This document shows, piece after piece, positions 1 to 7,347 of a DNA stretch of 16,964 nucleotides (the first letter of the stretch is position 1; each line of letters opens with the position of its first letter). The DNA comes from Bacilli bacterium (GTDB lineage: Bacteria > Bacillota_I > Bacilli_A > RF39 > UBA660). The translations under genes were made by a program, and so were the position numbers. Location of the stretch: NCBI GenBank assembly GCA_028684735.1, contig JAQUFI010000027.1, positions 1 through 16,964 of the forward strand. Reading direction: 5' to 3'. The notes beneath the pieces were generated by a model, which saw nothing but the letters and a program-made list of their open reading frames with translations, had not been told where the DNA came from and did no database searches.

Positions 1-216
1 CCAACTGGTGATTATGCTGGTCGTTTAATCGAAGAAATTGGTTATAAAGGCCATAAAATAGGAGATGCGATGGTTAGTCTTAAACACGCTAATTTTATTA
101 TTAATAGTGGTCATGCTTCAGGTGATGATATTAAAAAATTAATTTTAGAAATTCAGTCAATCGTTAAAGAAAAATATGATATTGAATTAAAAATCGAACA
201 AGAATTTGTTGAATAG
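1..216 (+). CDS. murB: UDP-N-acetylenolpyruvoylglucosamine reductase, C-terminal part (5' end outside window)
   Basis: Only the last 71 codons are present, read in frame 1 to the TAG at 214-216. MurB reduces UDP-GlcNAc-enolpyruvate to UDP-MurNAc with NADPH and FAD in the cytoplasm, the second committed step of peptidoglycan precursor synthesis. The visible residues match the C-terminal substrate-binding domain of the family: a P-x-G-x-x-A-G-x-L-I-E start, then KGHKIGDAMVSLKHANFIIN, with the Ser in VSLKHANF at the place of the catalytic general acid of the family. The terminal IQSIVKEKYDIELKIE segment is also typical. The stop overlaps the AGGTGA ribosome binding site of ftsQ. murB directly before ftsQ/divIB is the Bacillus order. 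The missing N-terminal FAD domain is a window-edge effect, not a mutation. Confidence 0.93.
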   Translation, partial: PTGDYAGRLIEEIGYKGHKIGDAMVSLKHANFIINSGHASGDDIKKLILEIQSIVKEKYDIELKIEQEFVE

Positions 217-224
217 GTGATAAC

Positions 225-899
225 ATGGTTAAAAAGAAGAAAAAAGTTAAAATTAAATATCGTTTTATTTTTATCTTTTTAATTGTTTTTTATTTATTAG
301 CAACAACTATTTATTATATTATAAATATAAGTATTAGTAATATTTATATTTATAATAATAAATATTTAACAGATCAACAAATTATAGAACTAGCAGGTAT
401 TGGTGATTATCCACCAATCCTTAAATCTTTATCTGGAAATATAAAAAATAAATTATTATCTAATATCTATATTATGGATGTTAACGTTTCTAATAAAAAA
501 GTTACTGAAGTTCATATCGATATTACAGAAAATAGGCCTTTGTTTTTTTATCAAACAACGAAAAAGACCATCTTATTAGATGGTCGAGCAGTTGATGATA
601 TCTTTCATCTTCCAACGGTTATTAACTATATTCCTGATGTCATCTATCGTCAATTTGTTCCTAAAATGGGAATAATTGATGAAGATATCTTAATTAGAAT
701 ATCAGAGATCAAGTATGATCCTAATGAAGTTGACAATGGTCGTTTCTTTTTAACGATGAATGATGGGAATTATGTTTATTTGACGATTGATAAGTTTGAT
801 AAACTTAATAACTATCTTCAATTAGCTAAAAATGTAAATAACAAAAAAGGTGTTTTTTACCTTGATTATGGTAATAAATTTGATATTTTTGAAGAATAG
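225..899 (+). CDS. ftsQ: Cell division protein FtsQ/DivIB
   Basis: This 224-residue bitopic membrane protein has a basic N-terminus (residues 1-12), one membrane segment (about 13-34) and an extracytoplasmic part. Residues about 35-100 look like a POTRA domain, with the family-type pattern in the KVTEVHIDITENRPLFFY region. The remainder fits the FtsQ/DivIB beta domain. In the family this protein acts with FtsL and FtsB/DivIC in the divisome and helps control septal wall synthesis. The ATG at 225 follows AGGTGA (215-220) by four bases, the usual spacing in this window. It sits between murB and ftsA as in Bacillus, without the small ylx genes found there. Sequence conservation is low, as usual for FtsQ, so the call rests on topology, length and synteny. 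Confidence 0.87.
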   Translation: MVKKKKKVKIKYRFIFIFLIVFYLLATTIYYIINISISNIYIYNNKYLTDQQIIELAGIGDYPPILKSLSGNIKNKLLSNIYIMDVNVSNKKVTEVHIDITENRPLFFYQTTKKTILLDGRAVDDIFHLPTVINYIPDVIYRQFVPKMGIIDEDILIRISEIKYDPNEVDNGRFFLTMNDGNYVYLTIDKFDKLNNYLQLAKNVNNKKGVFYLDYGNKFDIFEE

Positions 900-919
900 T
901 TCTTTTTAGGACTTTTTTT
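898..919 (+). terminator. Weak intrinsic terminator after ftsQ
   Basis: A 5-bp stem (898-902 with 909-913, one G-U pair) with a 6-base loop is followed by a T-run to 919. It overlaps the ftsQ stop codon. The stem is short, so termination is probably partial, but a promoter follows at once. Confidence 0.5.
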
Positions 920-929
920 AAGTTTTTCT

Positions 930-958
930 TTTACTTTTTAAAAATTATATAGTATAAT
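930..958 (+). promoter_or_regulatory. Vegetative (sigma-A type) promoter for ftsA-ftsZ
   Basis: TTTACT (930-935) and a perfect TATAAT (953-958) are separated by 17 bases. The start of transcription would fall near 965, about 20 bases before the ftsA start codon. It would give ftsA and ftsZ their own transcript behind the weak terminator. Confidence 0.7.
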
Positions 959-984
959 ATATGATAGATTGTAGGTGATGAACT

Positions 985-2232
985 GTGAAACGTATTTATA
1001 CTAGTATTGATATAGGTTCAGATAGTATTAAGGTTGTCGTCTGTGAGTTATTCAATAATAGGCTAAACTTACTCGCAGCATCATCAATCAAATCTAAAGG
1101 TATTAAAAGAGGTTTAATCACTGATGTTGATGAAGCAACTCTTTGTATTAAACAAGCATTTGAAGAAGTTGAATCAATGTTAGGAATAACGATTAAGAAA
1201 GTTATCGCCTCAGTACCAGCTTATTTTGTTGAATATTCATTAGTTAAAAGTGAAATTGATATTACTAATGAAGATTCAGTTGTAACTGGTAAAGATGTCT
1301 CTAAAGTTTTTCTACAAGCAATTCAAAATAATATAGCAGTGAATCGTGAAATGGTAACGATTTTACCCGTTGATTTTAAATTAGATGATAAAAGTGGTAT
1401 TAGTATTCCCAATGGTTTAGTTGGTAAGAAGTTATCAACACGTGCCATTATGGTAACTACTCCTAAAAAAAACATCTATTCGGTACTTAGTTTATTAGAA
1501 AGTATCGGGATTGAAGTCATCGACATCTCATTATCAAGCATTGGAGATGTTTGTGCTTTTAGAAATGATGATATCGAAAATAAATTAGGAGCAATTGTTA
1601 ATATTGGTTCTGAAACAACAACCGTATCTATTTTTAATAAAGGGGTTATCGTTAAGAGTTCTATTATTGGTATGGGTGGAAAGAATATTGATAATGATCT
1701 TGCCTATATCTATAAAACCAACTTAATTACTGCTTGTCGATTGAAAGAAAAATTTGCTTTAGCACATAAAAGACATGCTAGTGTTAGTGATATTTATGAA
1801 TTAGAAAACATTTATGGAGAGAAGATTAAAGTTAATCGTTTTGAAGTCTCAGAAATTGTCATGGCAAGAATTGAAGAGATATTAAATTTAGCTCGAAAAG
1901 AAATAAATATCTTAACAAATAAAGAAATTGAGTATATAATAGTAACTGGTGGGACAAGTAATATCTCACAGTTTGAAAATATTGTTGATGAAGTCTTTAA
2001 TCATAAAGCAACCGTTGGTAATTTAAAGTTACTTGGAGTTAGAAATAATAAGTATACCTCAGCAGTTGGTAATGTTATTTATTTTATTAATATTTTAAAG
2101 CTCAAAGGTTTAAATTATTCGATGGTTAGTAATGAAGATATGGAAAACCTATCAACGGTTAAAAAAAATATAATTAATATTTCGAATGAATCGATGCTTG
2201 GAAAAGTATTTGGTTACTTTTTCGGAGAATAA
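985..2232 (+). CDS. ftsA: Cell division protein FtsA
   Basis: This 415-residue actin-like ATPase of the ASKHA fold tethers FtsZ filaments to the membrane and recruits later division proteins. The first phosphate-binding motif is seen in IDIGSDSIKVVV (residues about 8-19). The SHS2-like 1C domain covers roughly residues 84-160, a second phosphate motif is VNIGSETTTVSIF, and the adenosine motif is IIVTGGTSNI. The last 15 or so residues (NESMLGKVFGYFFGE) fit the amphipathic membrane-targeting helix of the family. The start is GTG at 985, placed by AGGTGATG at 973-980. The gene is followed 12 bases later by ftsZ, so the two are certainly co-transcribed. Length is close to the usual 400-440 residues. 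Confidence 0.96.
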   Translation: MKRIYTSIDIGSDSIKVVVCELFNNRLNLLAASSIKSKGIKRGLITDVDEATLCIKQAFEEVESMLGITIKKVIASVPAYFVEYSLVKSEIDITNEDSVVTGKDVSKVFLQAIQNNIAVNREMVTILPVDFKLDDKSGISIPNGLVGKKLSTRAIMVTTPKKNIYSVLSLLESIGIEVIDISLSSIGDVCAFRNDDIENKLGAIVNIGSETTTVSIFNKGVIVKSSIIGMGGKNIDNDLAYIYKTNLITACRLKEKFALAHKRHASVSDIYELENIYGEKIKVNRFEVSEIVMARIEEILNLARKEINILTNKEIEYIIVTGGTSNISQFENIVDEVFNHKATVGNLKLLGVRNNKYTSAVGNVIYFINILKLKGLNYSMVSNEDMENLSTVKKNIINISNESMLGKVFGYFFGE

Positions 2233-2244
2233 GGGAGGAAAAAT

Positions 2245-3303
2245 ATGTTTGGGTTAGAAATGGATCAATTAGCAAAAATTAAAGTTATCGGTGTTGGTGG
2301 CGGTGGTAATAACGCTGTTAACCGTATGATAGAATCAGGAGTCAAAGGAGTCGACTTTATTGTTGCCAATACTGACTTACAAGTTTTAAACAACTCAAAA
2401 GCTCCGATTAAGATACAAATTGGTTCAGAACTTACAAATGGTCTAGGAGCTGGTTCTAATCCTCAAATAGGAAAAGAAGCGGCTTTAGAATCAAAAGAAG
2501 AAATCGAAAGAGCTTTAGATGGTGCTGATATGGTTTTTGTCACCTGTGGAATGGGTGGAGGAACAGGAACTGGTGCTGCTCCTGTTATTGCGGATATTGC
2601 TCAAAAGATGGGTGCTTTAACAGTTGGGATAGTCACTAAACCATTTACTTTTGAAGGAAGAAAAAGAATGGAACAAGCGATGATTGGATTAGAAGAATTA
2701 AAGAAATCAGTTGATACTTTAATTATTATTCCTAATGATCGTCTTCGTGAAATAATCGATAAAAGTACTTCTTTAGTTGATTCATTTAAAGAAGTCGACA
2801 ACGTTTTAAGAAGAGGTGTTCAATCAATTTCTGATTTAATTGCTGTAGCAGGTCTCATTAATCTAGATTTTGCTGACGTTAAAGCTGTTATGGAAAACCG
2901 TGGTGATGCTTTAATTGGAATTGGAATTGGAGTAGGTGAAGATAGAGCTGCTGAAGCAGCAAGACAAGCTGTTTCTAGTCCTTTGTTAGAAACAAGTATT
3001 GATGGTGCTTCTGATGCCATTATCAATGTTACAGGTGGTGTCAATCTCGCTTTATCAGAAGTTGAACAAGCAATTGAAGTTATTCGAACATCAGCTAATA
3101 CTGATATCAATACAATCTTTGGAGCCGTTATCAATGAAAACTTAAATGAAGAAATTATTGTGACGGTTATTGCGACTGGTTTTGAAACTCAAGGTGAACC
3201 ATTATATCATTCTTATACAACTAATGCTGAAAAACTAGATGTTGATATCGATAGTGATGTCGATGATACTAGTATTCCATCATTCTTGAAAAAAAGATTT
3301 TAA
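2245..3303 (+). CDS. ftsZ: Cell division protein FtsZ
   Basis: FtsZ is the tubulin-like GTPase that polymerises into the division ring. The 352-residue product shows GVGGGGNNAVNRM near the N-terminus, the signature loop GGGTGTGA at residues 104-111, and the T7 catalytic loop in NLDFADVKAVM near residues 205-215. It ends in the conserved tail peptide SIPSFLKKRF that binds FtsA and SepF. The linker between the globular core and this tail is only about 25 residues, shorter than the roughly 50 of Bacillus subtilis. The start at 2245 follows a strong AAGGGAGG (2231-2238). A good terminator follows the stop, separating division genes from the sporulation block. Identity is not in doubt. Confidence 0.99.
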   Translation: MFGLEMDQLAKIKVIGVGGGGNNAVNRMIESGVKGVDFIVANTDLQVLNNSKAPIKIQIGSELTNGLGAGSNPQIGKEAALESKEEIERALDGADMVFVTCGMGGGTGTGAAPVIADIAQKMGALTVGIVTKPFTFEGRKRMEQAMIGLEELKKSVDTLIIIPNDRLREIIDKSTSLVDSFKEVDNVLRRGVQSISDLIAVAGLINLDFADVKAVMENRGDALIGIGIGVGEDRAAEAARQAVSSPLLETSIDGASDAIINVTGGVNLALSEVEQAIEVIRTSANTDINTIFGAVINENLNEEIIVTVIATGFETQGEPLYHSYTTNAEKLDVDIDSDVDDTSIPSFLKKRF

Positions 3304-3315
3304 GTTTATAAAACG

Positions 3316-3338
3316 ACACGATTCATCGTGTTTTTTTT
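3316..3338 (+). terminator. Intrinsic terminator after ftsZ
   Basis: A 6-bp stem (3316-3321 ACACGA with 3326-3331 TCGTGT) and a TTCA loop are followed by T residues to 3338. It ends the ftsA-ftsZ transcript. A TATAAT begins two bases later. Confidence 0.8.
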
Positions 3339-3339
3339 A

Positions 3340-3345
3340 TATAAT
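3340..3345 (+). promoter_or_regulatory. Possible -10 element for the spoIIGA-sigE operon
   Basis: TATAAT lies 17 bases before the spoIIGA start, but no -35 hexamer stands 17 bases upstream, where the terminator stem is. In Bacillus the spoIIG promoter is also poor in its -35 placement and is activated by Spo0A. On the minus strand 3312-3318 read TGTCGTT, five of seven matches to the Spo0A box TGTCGAA. The match is weak and chance cannot be excluded. Confidence 0.3.
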
Positions 3346-3361
3346 CAGATTAGGTGATGAT

Positions 3362-4150
3362 GTGAAAATATATTTAGACTTAATTTTTCTTCTTAATTTC
3401 TTCTTTGATTTAATTCTATTAATTAGTGTTTCCTTAATTCTAAGAAGAAATATGCCTTTCTATCGATTAATAATAGGAGCTTTTATAGGAAGTTTAAGTA
3501 TTTTTTTCTTGTTTTTAAAAATAAATTCTTTTCAATTATTTATCTTAAAGGTTATTATCAGTATTGTTATGGTTATTATGTCATTCAGTTATAGAAATGT
3601 TAAATATACCTTAAGGAACTTATTATTCTTGTATTCAAGTAGTATTCTCTTAGGTGGTTTTTTGTATTTTTTAAATATGGAGTTTGCTTATAAACAAGTA
3701 GGATTAGTTTTTTATTTTAAGGGTTTAAGTATAAATGTGATCTTTTTAATTCTATTTTCTCCTTTGATTATATATATTTATATAAGACAAACTATATCCC
3801 TTAAAAATAATTATAGTAAATACTATCAGGTAGATATCTATTACCAAGATAAAATAATTAAGTGCAATGGTTATTTAGATACTGGTAATACTTTATGTGA
3901 TCCCTATTTTAAAAAACCCGTTATTTTAATCAATCAAAAAAAATTATCGTTTAGTCCTAAAGAAACAGACACCTTGTATGTTCCATATCAGACAATCGAC
4001 AATCATGGTATTATTAAATGTTTTAAAGTTAATAAAATTAATATCAAAGGAGTTGGTACAAAGGAAAACTTATTAGTGGGGATTATTAATAATGATATCA
4101 AAATAGATGGGATTGATTTGATTTTACATTACAAACTATTGGAGGAATAA
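3362..4150 (+). CDS. spoIIGA: Sporulation sigma-E factor processing peptidase SpoIIGA
   Basis: SpoIIGA is the membrane aspartic protease that removes the pro-sequence of sigma-E in the mother cell after a forespore signal. The N-terminal half (about residues 1-145) is strongly hydrophobic, with five or so membrane segments. The C-terminal half carries the protease core GYLDTGNTLCDP, whose DTGN is the catalytic aspartate motif of the family; KPVILIN follows as in known members. The GTG at 3362 is set by AGGTGA (3352-3357). The stop is one base before the sigE start, and the sigE ribosome binding site GGAGG (4141-4145) lies inside the last spoIIGA codons, so translation is probably coupled. The length of 262 residues is a little below the roughly 300 of Bacillus. 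Confidence 0.95.
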   Translation: MKIYLDLIFLLNFFFDLILLISVSLILRRNMPFYRLIIGAFIGSLSIFFLFLKINSFQLFILKVIISIVMVIMSFSYRNVKYTLRNLLFLYSSSILLGGFLYFLNMEFAYKQVGLVFYFKGLSINVIFLILFSPLIIYIYIRQTISLKNNYSKYYQVDIYYQDKIIKCNGYLDTGNTLCDPYFKKPVILINQKKLSFSPKETDTLYVPYQTIDNHGIIKCFKVNKINIKGVGTKENLLVGIINNDIKIDGIDLILHYKLLEE

Positions 4151-4151
4151 A

Positions 4152-4844
4152 ATGATAAAGAAGATATTTAAATGGATAGTTAGTTTATTTAATGAGCAAA
4201 TTAATGTTTTTTTTGTAGGTAGTTCAGATAAATTGCCTGAACCACTAACTAAAGAAGATGAAGTTATGTATGTAAAAATGAGTATGGAAGGAGATGAATA
4301 TGCTCGTAATAAATTGATTGAGCATAATCTTCGTCTGGTTGTTTTCTTATCTAAGAAATATGAGAATACAAAAATCGATTTAGAAGATCTCGTAAGTATT
4401 GGTACGATTGGTTTAATCAAAGGTGTTAACACTTATAAATTAGATAAAAATATTAAACTAGCTACTTATGCATCGAGATGTATTGATAATGAAATACTAA
4501 TGTTTTTGCGTAAAAATAAGAAAAGAAGAAGTGAAATAAGTTTTGAAGATAGTCTTAGTTATGATTCAGAAGGTAATGAACTCCATCTCGAAGATATTTT
4601 AGGAACTGATCCTGATATTGTAACAAAGGGAATAGAAGAAGAAACTGACAAGAATTTATTATATGAAGAAATAAGTAAACTAAATAAAAGAGATAGGAAA
4701 ATTATGATGCTTAGGTATGGATTAAATAACCAAGATGAGATGACGCAAAAGGATGTGGCAGATCTTTTAGGTATTAGTCAATCTTATATTTCGAGAATTG
4801 AAAAGAAAGTAATTAAGAAACTAAAGGTGGTAGCTAAATATTAA
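4152..4844 (+). CDS. sigE: RNA polymerase sporulation sigma factor sigma-E (pro-form)
   Basis: This 230-residue sigma-70-type factor runs early mother-cell gene expression. Region 2 is close to that of Bacillus sigma-E, for example HNLRLVVFLSKKYENT, DLVSIGTIGLIKGVNTY and IKLATYASRCIDNEILMFLR. Region 4 carries the helix-turn-helix TQKDVADLLGISQSYISRIE (from about residue 198). The N-terminus is the removable pro-sequence. The cleavage-region motif of B. subtilis (VYYIGGSEALPPPL) aligns with VFFVGSSDKLPEPL here, placing cleavage near residues 20-21, so the pro-piece is about 6-8 residues shorter and less charged. The protease gene lies one base upstream. The gene is clearly sigE rather than sigK because of its spoIIGA neighbour and its close match. 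Confidence 0.97.
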   Translation: MIKKIFKWIVSLFNEQINVFFVGSSDKLPEPLTKEDEVMYVKMSMEGDEYARNKLIEHNLRLVVFLSKKYENTKIDLEDLVSIGTIGLIKGVNTYKLDKNIKLATYASRCIDNEILMFLRKNKKRRSEISFEDSLSYDSEGNELHLEDILGTDPDIVTKGIEEETDKNLLYEEISKLNKRDRKIMMLRYGLNNQDEMTQKDVADLLGISQSYISRIEKKVIKKLKVVAKY

Positions 4845-4851
4845 AAAAATA

Positions 4852-4860
4852 TGATATAAT
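4852..4860 (+). promoter_or_regulatory. Extended -10 promoter for the 533-residue membrane protein gene
   Basis: TGATATAAT gives a TG extended -10 with a perfect TATAAT (4855-4860), just after the sigE stop. There is no clear -35. AGGAGG (4867-4872) then serves the ATG at 4878. The element suggests that this gene can be expressed in growing cells, independently of sporulation. Confidence 0.55.
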
Positions 4861-4877
4861 TACTTTAGGAGGTTCTT

Positions 4878-6479
4878 ATGAAAAAACAAATTTATCCTAT
4901 TTTAATTACGTTATTATTTGGAGGTTTAATATATTATTTTATGCTGCCACCATTTAATATCTCATCGCCATTATTTTGGATCTTTGTCTTAATGTTGATG
5001 ACGATTTATTTAATGACATCAAGTATTTATAGTTTTAGTGTTAAAAATGTTATTTTAAAAGGTAAAAAAGCTATTCAACCAAAATACCATGAATACGTTT
5101 TAATAAGCGTTTTTGCAGTTTTATTCCTAATAATTATTGTGAATTTAATTAATTCACCATTATTTTATTCGAAGGCTTATTACAATCGAATTAATGTTAT
5201 AAGCGATAATGATTTTACAACTGATATCAAGGAAGTTGATTTTAATGCATTGCCTTTATTGGATAAAGACTCTAGTCGTAAACTAGGTGACCGGGTTATG
5301 GGCCAAATGACTGAATTAGTATCTCAATTTAGAGTTTCTAATCTATATACCCAAATCAACTATAAAGATGAAATCGTTAGAGTAACACCGTTAGAATATG
5401 CCAACGTCATCAAATACTTTACAAATCGTAAAGGTGGTGTTAAAGGGTATATTATCTTGAATTCAGTCTCTGGTAAATCAGAATTAGTAAAATTAGAACA
5501 AGGTATGAGATATATGCCTTCAGCTTTATTTAATGAGAATTTATATCGTAAATTAAGGTTTTTATATCCAACAACTATTTTGGGTACAGCTACTTTTGAA
5601 ATTGATAACGAAGGAAAACCATATTGGATTGTTCCAACCCTTAAATATGCTGGTGTTGGTTTAAGAGAAGAAGTTACGGGAGTAGTTGTTTTTGATCCAG
5701 TAACAGGAGAAGGGGTTAAATACCAAAATAAAGACATTCCAAAATGGATTGACCATGTCTATGCTTCAAGTCTTATTATTGCTCAATTAAATGATTGGGG
5801 TAAATATGAAAATGGTTTCTTTAATTCTATTTTTGGACAAAAGAATGTTGTCATGACAACCGAAGGATATAACTATACGATTATGAATGATGATGTCTAT
5901 TTATATACAGGAATTACTTCAGTTGCGAGTGATGAATCCAACGTTGGGTTTGTTCTATCTAATCTAAGAACCAAAGAAACTCATTTCTATGAGGTTTCAG
6001 GTGCTGAAGAGTTTTCAGCCATGGCTAGTGCTGAAGGACAGGTTCAACACTTAAAATACAAGGCTTCATTTCCTTTATTAATCAATTTAAATAATCATCC
6101 AACTTATTTGATGTCTTTAAAAGATAATGCGGGGTTAGTTAAAATGTATGCGTTTGTAGATGTCGTTGACTATCAAAAGGTTGTCGTTACGGAATCTCAT
6201 CGTGGAATTAGAGAAGCAGCTAGAAACTATTTGGGAGATGATTTTAATAAAATTGATAATGATGATTTAATTACGAAAAAGATTACAATTAGTAAAATAA
6301 ATGAAGCTACAATTGATGGTACAACTTATTATTACTTAATTGATAAAGATAAACTTCGTTATAAGGTATCAATTGAAATAGAACCTAACTTACTTCCTTT
6401 TATAGAAGTAGGTAGTACCATTGATATAAGTTATCAAAAATTAGAAGATATCAATGAAATCATAAAAATAAATAAATAA
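4878..6479 (+). CDS. Conserved large membrane protein of unknown function
   Basis: The 533-residue product begins with three likely membrane segments (about 5-23, 31-53 and 73-91), followed by some 430 residues that are probably outside the membrane. The N-terminal pattern GGLIYYFMLPPFNISSPLFW recalls an uncharacterised family of large membrane proteins in gut Clostridia and related Firmicutes; this is memory of the family, not a search result. Regions that look strongly conserved are the DPVTGEG, PKWIDHVY, NLRTKETHFYEV, GAEEFSAMASAEGQVQHL and LKDNAGLVKMYAFV segments. No enzyme motif was recognised. It lies between sigE and sigG, which are adjacent in Bacillus. It has its own extended -10 promoter and an AGGAGG site. 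A role in the cell envelope or sporulation is possible but unproven. Confidence 0.8.
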   Translation: MKKQIYPILITLLFGGLIYYFMLPPFNISSPLFWIFVLMLMTIYLMTSSIYSFSVKNVILKGKKAIQPKYHEYVLISVFAVLFLIIIVNLINSPLFYSKAYYNRINVISDNDFTTDIKEVDFNALPLLDKDSSRKLGDRVMGQMTELVSQFRVSNLYTQINYKDEIVRVTPLEYANVIKYFTNRKGGVKGYIILNSVSGKSELVKLEQGMRYMPSALFNENLYRKLRFLYPTTILGTATFEIDNEGKPYWIVPTLKYAGVGLREEVTGVVVFDPVTGEGVKYQNKDIPKWIDHVYASSLIIAQLNDWGKYENGFFNSIFGQKNVVMTTEGYNYTIMNDDVYLYTGITSVASDESNVGFVLSNLRTKETHFYEVSGAEEFSAMASAEGQVQHLKYKASFPLLINLNNHPTYLMSLKDNAGLVKMYAFVDVVDYQKVVVTESHRGIREAARNYLGDDFNKIDNDDLITKKITISKINEATIDGTTYYYLIDKDKLRYKVSIEIEPNLLPFIEVGSTIDISYQKLEDINEIIKINK

Positions 6480-6488
6480 ATGAATAAT

Positions 6489-6527
6489 AAATCTCTTTTT
6501 ATATCATAAAGATATGAAAGGAGATTT
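6489..6527 (+). promoter_or_regulatory. Leader hairpin that sequesters the sigG ribosome binding site
   Basis: Bases 6489-6505 pair with 6511-6527 over 17 consecutive base pairs (15 Watson-Crick, two G-U) around a 5-base loop (6506-6510). The 3' arm holds the whole AAAGGAGA ribosome binding site of sigG (6517-6524), five bases before the TTG start once the hairpin ends. A leader hairpin limiting sigG translation has been described in Bacillus subtilis, as I recall. The T-tract after the stem is poor, so a role as a terminator is less likely, though not excluded. Confidence 0.8.
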
Positions 6528-6531
6528 TATA

Positions 6532-7308
6532 TTGTCACGTCATAAAGTAGAGATATGTGGCGTGAATACTGCGGATATTAAAGTATTGACTAATGAAGAG
6601 CAAATCGCTTTATTTAAAAGATTAAAAGCAGGTGATCTCTTAGCTAAAGAAAAACTAATTGAAGGTAATTTAAAACTTGTTTTAAGCATTTTAAGAAAGT
6701 TTAATAATCGCGTTGATAATTTGGATGATTTATTTCAAGTTGGTTGTATTGGCCTTATTAAAGCAATAGATAACTTTGATTTAAGTTATGAGGTAAAGTT
6801 TAGTACCTACAGTGTACCAATGATTTTAGGAGAAGTAAAAAGATATTTAAGAGATAATAATAGTGTTCGAATTTCTAGAAGTATTAAAGATTTAGCTTTT
6901 AAAGCCATTCGTAAAAAGGAAGAATTAACCTCTCTATATAATAAAGAACCAACCATCGAGATGATTGCAAAAGAACTAGGCGTATCAGAGTTTGAAGTTA
7001 GTAATGCAATAGAATCAACTAAAGATACGATTAGTATGTTTGAACCTATTTATAATGATGGTAGTGATACAATTTATTTATCTGATCAATTAGAAGATAA
7101 AAGTGATCAAAACTATAGTTTAGATATGAAGATTGCTTTAAAAGATTCCCTAGATAAATTAAAAGAAAAAGAACGCTATATTTTAACTGAAAGATATCTA
7201 GTTGGTAAAACGCAGGTCGAATTAGCTAATGAAATAGGTATCTCTCAAGCGCAGATTTCTAGGTTAGAAAAAAGTGGGATCGATAATTTAAAAAAGATGA
7301 TGGAGTAA
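6532..7308 (+). CDS. sigG: RNA polymerase sporulation sigma factor sigma-G
   Basis: Sigma-G controls late gene expression in the forespore. The 258-residue product matches the family from its first residues (SRHKVEICGV, compared with SRNKVEICGV in B. subtilis). It contains GNLKLVLSILRKFNNR, DDLFQVGCIGLIKAIDNFDL, FSTYSVPMILGEVKRYLRDN in region 2, FEPIYNDGSD, and the region 4 helix-turn-helix TQVELANEIGISQAQISRLE from about residue 227. The start is chosen as TTG at 6532. An in-frame ATG at 6514 would add six residues not found in the family, and it lies inside the hairpin and upstream of the AAAGGAG site. B. subtilis sigma-G has 260 residues, which fits. Poor start codon and buried ribosome binding site together suggest tight translational control. 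Confidence 0.96.
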   Translation: MSRHKVEICGVNTADIKVLTNEEQIALFKRLKAGDLLAKEKLIEGNLKLVLSILRKFNNRVDNLDDLFQVGCIGLIKAIDNFDLSYEVKFSTYSVPMILGEVKRYLRDNNSVRISRSIKDLAFKAIRKKEELTSLYNKEPTIEMIAKELGVSEFEVSNAIESTKDTISMFEPIYNDGSDTIYLSDQLEDKSDQNYSLDMKIALKDSLDKLKEKERYILTERYLVGKTQVELANEIGISQAQISRLEKSGIDNLKKMME

Positions 7309-7327
7309 TAATAAGTTTCTCATATCA

Positions 7328-7333
7328 TATAAT
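7328..7333 (+). promoter_or_regulatory. Possible -10 element before ylmC
   Basis: A TATAAT lies 14 bases before the ylmC start, without a convincing sigma-A -35. The surrounding CATATAAT (7326-7333) also resembles the sigma-E -10 (CATACAnT), and AATAAT lies near 7307-7312 at about the right distance for a sigma-E -35. Both readings are weak. Confidence 0.25.
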
Positions 7334-7347
7334 TTAGTGGTGATGTT

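Noticed and set aside
2601..3134. Minus-strand open frames opposite ftsZ
   Set aside because: They are reverse frames of a strongly conserved gene with no ribosome binding site or recognisable product.
6514..6531. In-frame ATG at 6514 as the sigG start
   Set aside because: It would add six residues not found in sigma-G, lies upstream of the AAAGGAG site and has no ribosome binding site of its own. TTG at 6532 gives the exact family N-terminus.
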